Source: Straminergon stramineum
Lineage: Eukaryota; Streptophyta; Bryopsida; Hypnales; Calliergonaceae
Direction: 5' to 3'
NCBI GenBank assembly: GCA_963920665.1
Contig: OY987266.1
Coordinates: 22,804,248-22,868,247, forward strand
Length of the DNA stretch: 64,000 nucleotides
This document shows, in pieces, positions 54,491 to 64,000 of this stretch; position 1 is the first letter of the stretch, and each line of letters opens with the position of its first letter. The notes under the pieces are model-generated. The model was given only the letters and a program-made list of their open reading frames with translations. It made no database searches and was not told where the DNA came from. A program made the position numbers and the translations under genes.

Positions 54491-56742
54491 TTTCAAGGAT
54501 AAAACAACTCTATTGGCATTCAATAAGGGTTCAAAATTATGGTTCAAAACTAGGGATCAAATTAGGGTTTTAAACTAGGGTTTAAAATTCGGGTTCAAAA
54601 TAATAATTAGGGTTTAGATAGCAACCTAACTACTTGAAAACAGAGGTCAATTTAGAAGGCACTACTTTCCCAAATCAAGATGAGCTCAAAATGTACCATC
54701 GTGAAGCAAACGATAAGAAATAACTCACTCTTGTCATTGTAGTTGCTAAGACCTTCATGGATGCTACGTCTAAATTCATGAACTTGTATATTCAAATATG
54801 GCATGTCGTTGTTGAATCTACAAAATCACACCAAACAATTGCTTTATTTGACATAGTAAAACTATTGGTATCTTCCTATGGTGATTATGCTTTTAAGATT
54901 CAAGCTCAACAACCAATTGATTTCAAACCACATGCAACAAAATTGCTAAGCACACCCTATTACCTAAACAAAGGTACATTTGTAATCAAAGAATTTGAAA
55001 TGCCCTGTCAAGTCCAATCTCCACCTGTTCAAAGTTGTACTCATTGATGGATCATGTCTTGAAGATGAGTTCCCATGGTCTTCAATTAGGGCTTGAATTA
55101 GTGATCAAAGCAATATTCAGGGTTCAAGGTCCAAACAAAATTGATCCTACAATTCATGTTTCTTAACACAAAATCAATAAACCTTCAAGGAATAAAATTT
55201 AAAATCCATCTACTACTACCAACAAAGTGCAAGAATTTGACCAACTACAAAAGCAAGAAATGGGAGCAAAGCAATGGGAGCAGTGGAAGCAAGGAGCTCA
55301 AAAATGTAGAGATGGAGCTGTAGCTGCATTCTTGAATTCTTTGGCTTCAAACGTGAGGAAACAAATTGAGCACTAATCAATTTTAGTCTCTAGTAAGTGC
55401 CAAATTGACAAAACTAGTTATTTTTCATCTTCACAACACTTCACATACTAACTAAAGCATGTGTAGTATGTGATGGTAAAAGACTTTTCTTTTCAGCTTC
55501 AAGATACTTCACGTTCTAAGTGAAGCATGTGCTATGGGTGATGAGAATAGACTTTTCGGTTGTGTTGCCAAAATCATCAAAAGGGGAAGAGGGTGACGGA
55601 CCTATGATGAACTAGGAGAATTTGATCTAGTATAAATGGTTCTTGCCGTCAAACTCTTGATCATAAGAGACTACTCATTAAGTTTTTATAAATACCACGT
55701 TGCAAACAACATCAAAAGGCTTAACTAAGCAAAATTCCAAGGATGTAAAATAAACCTCTTGCATTTTCATGGAAATGACATTCCATTTCCACTCTACCCT
55801 CTACTACTTGAACATCAAATTCTGCAGAATATATGACATGACATCCACAACGTTGTTCACATCTTTCTTCATAATTTAGGCGTAACAAGTCATTTGCTCT
55901 AGAAAGTGTGGTTATATTCCTCTCAATGCTCTTGGGCATCGATCCACACACCCATAGTGGCTAGATGTTCATCAAATCAATTGGACGTCCTGCGGTCTTA
56001 TGTGGTATGTTAAAATCTCATATACAAATTTACTAAATTGTAATGTATCAACAACTACACACTCTATGACATGAAGGGAAACCAAGGCAACTCACGAAAT
56101 ATTATATTCTTTGAAGTTTGGTGTCCTACAATTTGTACCATCAACAGCAAAAGGATGACGCCATCAACTTAAAGCACAAATAGTCACCTTGCGGAAAGCT
56201 TGAACAAGCGATGTGATACTATAAGAAGAACTTGAAGTAGTAACGCAACACTACAAGCAAGAGCAAACAAATTGAAATGTATAGTAAGAGCCACCAAGAG
56301 CCACCAAATTACTTAGAAATCAAAAGAATGTTGAAAGCCACTACGTTGATACTAAGGGAAGTTTGAAATGCACAACCACCACCATCGAAACCCTAATCGT
56401 GTAGACGAAAGTTCATTAACAATGGAAAGTTCATTGAAAAGTTCATCCAAATAAACTTTGAGAACAAGATGTGGGGAACGCTATAGGAACTTCATTTCCT
56501 ACCACTGTACAATCACCACACATTGTACAGTGAAGGGTTGCAAGTTATTTTTTTAAAGATTTTAGGCCTGTCACCTTGAAGTTGGAATGAAATTTGCAAG
56601 AGAAAACCTTTTTGCACTCAATTTTTTGGAAGCAAATCTCAACATGGCATTTAATAATCGTACCAATTTTCAAAGCTTGCAAATTTCAATAATGTTGTAG
56701 AGAAGGATTTGAATTTCACCCGTGTAGTGATTGGCAAGTTTA
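54491..56742. other. Intergenic region with small duplications
   Basis: Around 54540-54620 there are five or so loose AGGGTTT-like units (degenerate, telomere-like). A roughly 70-bp imperfect tandem duplication lies at 55418-55558. The 96-codon plus-strand frame at 54757-55047 has no recognisable motif and may be a repeat remnant. Nothing else is supported. Confidence 0.45.
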
Positions 56743-57306
56743 CTCTAAACATCTAGAATCATTTCCAAAATTGACAATTTGAGAAAAACCATTATAAAGT
56801 TTAATTTGGAAGCATGTTTTGGAATTGATATACAAACAAAAGTTGTAGATTTTGACTTGTAGATTCCATTTGTAGGGGTAGATTCACTAGTGCTATCACC
56901 AATATTTTTTTATAAATTTTGAAAGAGAAATTTCAAAATTCCTTCAAAATTTGATTACAAACAAAATATTATCATTTATTGAGTAAAATTTGTTGGAATG
57001 GATTTGAAATGAGGTTCTCTTCCCATGGTGATATTTTGAAATTTTTGAGTTCTTAATATGACCTCATTTTGGCAAATCCAATTTTGAATTGAATTCAATG
57101 CAATTTGACCACTTGACATCCTTGTACATTTGTAATTTTAGAAAAATATATGCTCTAGTAACACCAAATCCAACCCTTAGATAGGACAACAACTTGATAA
57201 AGTATCTCTATAAATTAGAATAACTTTCATCCAAGCAATTAAGAGGATGAAACTGCAGTTCCAATTTGTTCATTGTCTAGAAAATGGACATCAAAGCGCT
57301 TAGGGG
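56743..57306 (+). mobile_element. TTAA-flanked 580-bp element, copy 4
   Basis: The right end reads AAGCGCTTAGGGG then TTAA (57307-57310); the left flank is degenerate (TTTA at 56739-56742, then CTCTAAAC). The body aligns along its length with copies 1-3, with shared GTTGGAATGGATTTGAAATG and TAGATAGGACAACAACTTGA. It is about 22 kb from the cluster, showing that the family is dispersed. Non-coding. Confidence 0.8.
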
Positions 57307-57310
57307 TTAA

Positions 57311-59726
57311 TATCATTTACAATAAATAATTTGTTTCTTGCATTTTTCCTGGGTACAAATTTGGAGCTCCAAATTTTTGCCATCCTGCAGAAGGCTCGCA
57401 ACATTAATTGTCAGGTGGAGTCCGTTGGTATCTGGTCTGGGTAACTGAAGGAAGTACTTAAGTAGTTAATGAGTTAGCTTTGACTTAAAAGACTGCCTCT
57501 CGGAGTTCGGGAATTTTTGGGGGTTTTATTGGCTATTTTCCTTCAATTCCCAAGTCAAACCGGTTTTTTAAGTAGAGAGTCCGGTTATTTTCTCTATTTC
57601 CAATTCAAAATTGATTTTTTTGTTTCTTCCACTGGGTTTTAGCTGATGTTTTCATATTGCTACCAATTTTTTTACCAATTCCACCGGCTAACTTTGAACT
57701 AGCTGCCGGTTCTTCCCGGACATTGCTGCCTCTCATCGGTCAGTAACTTAAATTTGAACATTAGATATTCACCCAACACTACCTCATCAGAGTCTTTAGT
57801 CTCTCACTAAGAGAGAGTCTTTAAGTTAGAGGGAGTCTGTACTCTGTACTGTACTGTAGAGAGAGTGAGGCTGAGATGAACAGAGGTACGGAGTATTATT
57901 TTTCTCTCTCTGGAACAAGTGACCAAACGCGATTGCAATGTATTCAGCAGGAATAGATTACACCTGTACAAGGTGTGGTTTGGGGTGGGGGGCAGTCGGC
58001 AACTACGTTCAGGAAGTTTTTGGAGCTGTCCTTGTAATTTGCCTCCTCTTTGTAGGAGTCAGGTTTTTTCCAAGGGCCCTAGTTGTGTCCTCTTCTTATC
58101 CAGATCATTTCCTGTAGGATCAAAATTCTCGTTTGTTACTTTCCTTCAATTTCAAATTTGTAAAGGCTACAATCCACTTCTTTCAAAGACATGTCGGTTT
58201 TGAAACTAAACTCCAAATTTCATTGCATCCAACAAAAATAGATGACAGAGCAACGCTAGCTACCACCACAAACCCTAAATGGATACCCACCCTTGACTTG
58301 TCTAAGCACTCCAAGCCCTTCTATGGCCAACACTAAAGTGATACTTGTCCTTGCCCTATCCAAGCACTCTAAGCCCTTCAATGGTCAACACTAAAGCAAT
58401 ACATGCCTTGTCTAGGAGCATGCATGTCTCTAGCAACATGAGTATTAGCCTTGGATTTGAAGGCTAGGTACATAGAGATATATTCATTTCAAAGGAGAGA
58501 ACATAATAGATGATTTGAAAATCAAACAAAGACAAACAAAGTTTTTTTTAGCTCCATCACCTAATCCACCACTACCACAAATAGACAAACAAAGTTTGAA
58601 TTATCAAGATTCATCCTTTTAGTTTATGAAAAATATAATCAATGACATTATGATCTAATCTTTACTAAGACCCTTCACTGCATAGTCAGTTCCTTACCAA
58701 ATTTAAAACTAACTACATACTATAAAAGTTATGAGAGATAAACTAAAGGTATTAAATTTTTATGCATATCAAACCAAGAGAAATAGTAGTAAAAGAATTT
58801 TGAGACAATAGATTACAATCATACTTAGAAGACTCTAGAAATTGCTTTAAATCTACTATCAATCTTCCACTAATTTGTCACTAATATATTCTCAATCTAT
58901 AATATGTTTGCTTGATTTGAGGCATTTTAGGTTCTAAAAAGAAGTTTAAAGCCAAACCAATGTTGTTGAATGTTGATGATATTGGCACATTCCTTGAAAA
59001 TTGTAGGTGTAAAGTTGTACTTGTCATGGGTTAGAGAGAAAGTGGAACAACAATCTATACCTCAAATTTTAATAAATTATGTCCCCCTTTCTTGACTTCT
59101 AGAACATGTGCAGTCAAGCCTAATAGTCATTTACAAATTGATGATTTGAAGCATTCAATTTTTTTTGTACAATGATGTGGAGTATAATTGGTATGTTTTG
59201 TTAAGAGAATTATCAATGCATCCTTATGCAATTCCAATCAAGCATACCAAATTTCATGTTCAAAAAAACAAAATTTCATTTTTAGTGAATTTTCAAAGTC
59301 AATTTTTATGGTTTTGCATCATATTTTATTGAAAAAAAATTAGTGATTAATTTTTTAATTCAATTTCTTGGGGTAGGGTAACTAATTATGTACAATAGTG
59401 AACATCCATATGCACATCTTTCATATTAAAAAACACCCAACTACGTAACAAATATATAATTTAGGAAGAATTCAATGAGAGGCATCATATGACCAAGCTT
59501 TGTAAAATACAAATCTACATATATTAACTAAATTTTGTCAAAGCAATTGTACTATCATGTTCAAATGTACAAAATAAGACACAGTGTGCAGGTTAAATAG
59601 AAAAGTATAGTTAAAAAATAGAGATATGCATTCTAAAATGCAATCCTTTCCGCCGACTACCAGGGAGGCCCAACACAAAATTTGACAGTTCAAGACTAGG
59701 ACCCACGCTCAATGAAGCCCTCATTG
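57311..59726. other. Intergenic region, 3' side of the GTPase gene
   Basis: 57.4-58.1 kb is less AT-rich, with CT/GA-rich tracts (TCTCTCACTAAGAGAGAGTC, CTGTACTGTACTGTAGAGAG). A 58-bp imperfect tandem duplication, each with CCAAGCACTCTAAGCCCTTC-like sequence, lies at 58285-58401. The 94-codon frame at 57919-58203 has no motif. Beyond 58.4 kb it is AT-rich up to the GTPase stop at 59727. Confidence 0.45.
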
Positions 59727-62700
59727 TTATGATTTCAGATTTTCAGGTGCCTCCCAATTCGGATGCACCACCCGCATGATTTCTTCAAACCCCAGCACCC
59801 CCACTTTCTGGAGTTCTTCCAGGGATTCCGGAGGATCCGGTTTCACACAGCTGAAGTGAATCCCATCCTTCGCCTCGCATTCGAACTTCCTCCGAGTCTC
59901 GACTCGTTGCTCCTCGAAGTAGTCGAGAGTCAGAAGCGCTTTCTTGCGAGGGGTGTACATCAAATCCACTTTGTTGAACACAATGGCCACCTCCGTCTCG
60001 GCTCCCAGATTGTCCTTCATGTCCTTGTACATTTTCACTTGCTCCTTCTTCACATCACCCTGCCACATGGTCGGAGGTCCAACGGAAGAAGCCTCATTAG
60101 TTGGGAGATCGATTGCCTACAGTAGATCTCAAGCAAGCAACAATAGTCATGAGACGTTAGGTTGAAGTGCACACAAGCTCGATGGCCCTAGTTAGCACCA
60201 AACCACCTCTTGTTTACATTTACTTCATGGGGCTTTTTAACAATTGAGGTTCAAGAAGATTGAAGTCGTTCAACAAGAGTTTTCTATTACTCATCAAGGG
60301 AAAAAATGCTGGGAAGTTACGTAAACAAGAGCGAGGTGATTTTGTACTACTGATTACTAATCAAATATGAATTGAACATATGTAGTGCAATGCAGAGCTA
60401 GCTGGCCTTACAACAAACGGAAAAAACAGGATCGCCGAGCTAGAAAGGGCTGTGAATTGTTTCCACATGTTGGCATAACTGTCGACTCCATTGCTGCCTG
60501 GGAAGTCCACCAGCCACAAAGACTCGTTCAACCTGTAGGGCATCGCAGTTTTGGTGTGAAAGTCCATGCCCGTTTCCGGCAAATTGGCACGGTGGAAACG
60601 GGTGCCGAATTTCTTCAAAACTCTCTGCACACAACCAAAGAAGGTCAGTTAGTTACTAACTGAGCTCCTTTTCGCTTAATTTTGGCCACTGAAAACTACT
60701 AGTCTCCCTCTATCGCAGATTACTTGAAACCTTTAATTTCTGAAACCAAAAAATTGTCCCAAATCAGACGAGGTACCAAATCCAACCGAAGAAATGGAAA
60801 GAGACATTGCCTGTCAGGCTACGCTTCAAGAAATGTCATCTCATTTCAACGTACTACGACAAAATTCACAACACATCTTCATGCAAAAATGTGAAATCCA
60901 GACTGAAAACTAAACCCCAGCCTGATTAAACCATAATCAAGCAGATTAAGAATGATAATGCTCACTGCTTGCTTGTGCAAATTTTCAACAGGGGGGCATG
61001 AATTAGAAATTTCATAGGTCTGCTAGTGAGAAGTCTGGAAAATCTCTACTACTACCAACCTGTATTATCTAAGTGAGTGCAGATCCACTTAACATTTAAT
61101 CTAAATGCAGGAGAGTTTCGCCATTGTGACATGTTTTGATTGGGTAAGCAATCAAAGAAGTCAAATGATTCAAGTCTCCTACATTGAGATTATATCCAGT
61201 AATTGCAAAGTAGGCCAAGTTTTCAAAAATAATCGCCGGTTAGTACCCACCTCGGCTCGGTAGGTCCTAACCGACAATTATTTTTGATAACTTGGCCTGC
61301 TTTGCAATTACCTAGTCCATTGTGCCTAATTACGGACAACTCCGCTTTGGACGCAAACCAGCTCGTTGGAAAGCTAGTTCAAATCCCTGAAATCAGGTTC
61401 AATTGGGGCGTTTTTGCAAATTCCTCATTGAATCCTTACTACTCATGTTCCCTTCCAAAATGTCTAGTGTTACTAGACAGACGGAGTCTGTTCCATGCAG
61501 TCCGTTACTTGAAATCGTGCTCAACTGTAAACAGCAGCCTACAGAAATTCAAGAACAGTCACAGCAAGAAATTCATTCCACGCCATGGCAATTAAAGAAT
61601 AAATACAACGAGCTCGGTAAACCAGTGGCCAGAGCATCATCGTTGATTATTTCACCTTAATGAAGGTGGACTTCCCCGAGTCTTCTTCGCCGAAAACACC
61701 GATGTAGTGCGTGTCCAGCACCACTTTCGTGTACAAGGATATGCTGTCGCACACCACCTTGATTCGTTTCAGAAGCTTGATCCGGGACTCCGGTGTGGCG
61801 TTCAGGAAGTAGTCTGACCTGAAATCTTTAACATCCTTGGGTTGCATTAAGTGAGCTTTCTTGACCATGTCTTGAAATTCAGAACAGCTTCCAGACACTG
61901 AACAATCATCCACAATTCACAAGCCTTCGATCAGGTATGAACAAATGCATGCTTGCAGCTTGCTTTCTATTCTTCTTGCAAAAGGACCGACATAGTACTA
62001 GAGAGCTCGGAAAAGCCCTGGCAATGACACCAGTCTCTTATCTTGCACCATCACCCAGAGCGCTCCTAAGACCATATTTTGGATGATGAGCAGAGACCTT
62101 TAGAGCTATGTATCATCCAAACAACTTCCCATTCAATAAAGGAATACTTGAATCCTTGAAGATAGCATTATTTCTTTATGAATTCGAGGAATTTGAGCAG
62201 AATTTTGAATTTTTTGGAACATATATGCATGTGAATAAAAGAAAACATGTGAAAAAATATTCAAAAATGGATTCAGGCGTTGAAGGTTTAAATTGATCAG
62301 AGATAATTAGTCATGCGCGAGAGTTCCTGCAAACTTCACATAAAGAAAATAAGTAAACATTTTAATCTCCCATTAGATCATAATTGGTGCACACATTGCA
62401 TTGAATTTCGGAAACTTTCTAGATTGCATTTGGTGCTTGACATACAGTGAGTATTAATCTCCAATTTTCTGCGACACAATTAATTAATGTGCTCAATTGG
62501 GATGACTCACCTGTTTGATCAAGCAGCGTCTCAAGATCAGCACTGGACGAGCTGTTGCGTCCTCCACATGTGCCACCATTGTTTTGGAATCCTATTAATG
62601 TGCGCCATTCAGAAGCTTCGTCAATAGCTCTTTGCAAAACCGTTTCATACCCATAGGTGATGCTCTTTTTATCGTAGAAGATCAGGAGCCCCATTACAGC

Positions 62701-63589
62701 CCCAATAGTTATCGGCAGCACTAAAATGCTCGCCACAACTGCAGGCGTGACCCACTTCGGATTTTTTTTTCGAAATTTAAGGAAACGCTGCTTCAATCCC
62801 GAGGATTTGTACTCCACCTTCAGACTGGAATTTAAACTAGTCAGCAGCAGTTAGAGAATAAAACTATTTCTGGAGAACCTTTCTGGAAATTGTTAAAGAT
62901 AGAGTGGTGTGCTAAGTGGGATCTGAAACATGTAAGGAGTTTCTTCACTTGCAGGTTTGGACGTTACAATCCACCTCACCGTCGGTGGTTAATTTGTGGC
63001 ACCCAAAACTAATATTTTCAATTATTTCGTAGGAGTCAAGGCAGCTATTCAAATACAACAATAAAAAGAAATACTCCACTGATTTATCTTACAAGTGAGC
63101 GAGCAGATTTTGTGTCACCCGCAATATTAGTACAATTCAGTAATGTTTCAGCTTGCACTAACATAAAATAGTGTGCTTTTGGTAAATAAGTGTACGTCGC
63201 AGGCACTAATTGGGAATTTACCAGCCACTCTGTGGAGGAATTTGGCCACTAAGTATTGAATGATCAGACTCTCATAGTACATTCGCCAACCCTGGCGGAT
63301 GGGATAATTTTTCTCCCTAGCAAGCGTACAAAGAATTAATTGTGGCTGAAACAGACACCTAGATTAATTGTGCCTTCAAGATCCCCTCAGAACTTGTGTA
63401 ATATTGAGCATTGAAATGAAAATCTGATATGAAAACGTACGTACCAGCTGTTTGAACAGCTTATAACTTGCTTGAACATGTAATTTATGTCTTTAATGTG
63501 ATCTAAAAAATCACCTCCACCGGTGTTGGTGAATGTCGTTATTTGAGTAAGTTTGGGGGACACCCCTTTTCCTTTCAACAAAGGAACAC
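59727..63589 (-). CDS. Membrane-anchored dynamin/IRG-like P-loop GTPase (5' end not found)
   Basis: Five exons join in consistent phase: 63589-63445, 62824-62511, 61897-61656, 60624-60412 and 60059-59727, giving about 415 visible residues; the first visible exon starts in phase 1, so at least one exon is missing upstream. Order: a soluble segment with TFTNTGGGDFLDHIKDIN; a basic stretch (KQRFLKFRKKNPK); one hydrophobic helix at about 76-98 (VVASILVLPITIGAVMGLLI); a Ser/Gly-rich linker; then the GTPase fold with G1 GVFGEEDSGKST (about 219-230), G3 VDFPGSNG (about 272) and G4 FNKVD (about 337). The end is a charged helical region closing in EAPENLKS. P-loop, DxxG and NKxD define a GTPase. The 'GxxxSGKS' loop and DFPG pattern recall immunity-related or dynamin-like GTPases, but I cannot assign a family, and the helix before the GTPase domain is unusual. 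Function unknown; membrane attachment is inferred. Confidence 0.82.
61199..61311. repeat. 45-bp-arm hairpin (MITE-like) in a GTPase intron
   Basis: The left arm (61199-61243) begins GTAATTGCAAAGTAGGCCAA and the right arm (61267-61311) is its inverted copy with a few mismatches. The loop is 23 bases. It lies inside the intron between the P-loop exon and the DFPG exon. It has the form of a tiny foldback MITE or a small-RNA hairpin; no superfamily-specific end or clear target duplication is seen. Confidence 0.8.
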
Positions 63590-64000
63590 CTGCAAGAATT
63601 TTCCCTCACTGGGTAAGAACTGAGGATCTATTCAAGCTTCGCCATGTAGTAGCCATGGAATCCAGGTGCTTGCACTTTAAGTCTAGGAAATTTTGAAGTG
63701 AAATTTTGACCTGATTAATTACAAGCACAGGTACCACTTAAAATAGAATGGGTTGTATGATTATCGATTTGAATCACAAGAAATTATTGGACGTATACCG
63801 CCGGGTACAGGATGGAAGAGTAAGTTTATCCACAATGCATGGATTAGCTACTTCGTAAATTTTTTATGACAGGACTATTAAATCCATATGACTATTCTTT
63901 TGCAGAATCAGGGATACCTATAGCTAGGCATTTGATATACCAATAGATCAAATTGTACCAATATACCAATAGATCAAATTGTACAGCAATATGTAGGCCT
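63590..64000. other. Upstream intron or 5' region of the GTPase gene
   Basis: Expected to hold an intron, because the exon at 63589 starts in phase 1. An ATG frame on the minus strand at about 63655 ends with a GTGAGG donor in the wrong phase and would leave a roughly 25-bp intron, so it is not accepted. A 22-bp motif ATATACCAATAGATCAAATTG is repeated in tandem at about 63935-63985. Confidence 0.4.

Noticed and set aside
54757..55047. 96-codon plus-strand frame as a retroelement gag piece
   Set aside because: No gag zinc knuckle or other motif seen; composition is not informative.
63600..63660. First exon of the GTPase starting with MATTWRSLNRSS
   Set aside because: Its donor is in phase 2 while the next exon needs phase 1, and the intron would be only about 25 bp.

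Overview
The window is nuclear DNA of a land plant or close streptophyte. It has many-intron genes with GT-AG junctions, a plastid chorismate mutase, two plant-type cytosolic ribosomal protein genes with telo-box promoters, and a plant ATX3/4/5-type histone methyltransferase. Gene islands are separated by AT-rich intergenic DNA full of small DNA transposons and at least one solo LTR. A non-seed lineage such as a bryophyte seems plausible, but nothing seen here fixes the species. Nothing looks prokaryotic, and I saw no CRISPR array, rRNA or convincing tRNA.

Layout. 1-2543 (-): chorismate mutase, with its C-terminal end beyond the window. 2544-8480: AT-rich intergenic DNA with a clean 78-bp CACTA-type MITE. 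8481-18813 (-): a 25-exon PWWP/PHD/ePHD/SET methyltransferase whose upstream side (about 18.8-21.7 kb) is a GC-rich promoter-like block. 21.7-27.8 kb: AT-rich DNA with a 65-70 bp minisatellite. 27983-29188 (+): ribosomal protein S9 (uS4). 30.9-34.8 kb: a transposon cluster with three copies of a roughly 580-bp TTAA-flanked element and a dead Tc1/mariner transposase. 35101-36549 (+): ribosomal protein S15 (uS19). 40142-45044: two copies of a second TIR element family, a small heat-shock protein gene (41792-43352, +), and an inverted, decayed genomic copy of the S15 gene that has been split by one of those elements. 46158-47114: another TTAA-flanked element. 49151-49597 (-): terminal exon of a protein I cannot name. 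50360-54308: a 3.9-kb solo LTR with a TATA box and a 6-bp target duplication. 56743-57306: a fourth copy of the 580-bp element. 59727-63589 (-): a membrane-anchored P-loop GTPase that may be lineage-specific.

The genes do not form a pathway. They are housekeeping genes (aromatic amino-acid synthesis, translation, chromatin, proteostasis) plus two unfamiliar ones. The more unusual content is the TTAA-flanked non-autonomous elements, one of which ends a few bases from the S15 promoter, the solo LTR that splits an otherwise continuous reading frame, and the transmembrane GTPase. Exon coordinates come from reading splice signals and checking phase by hand, without transcript evidence.
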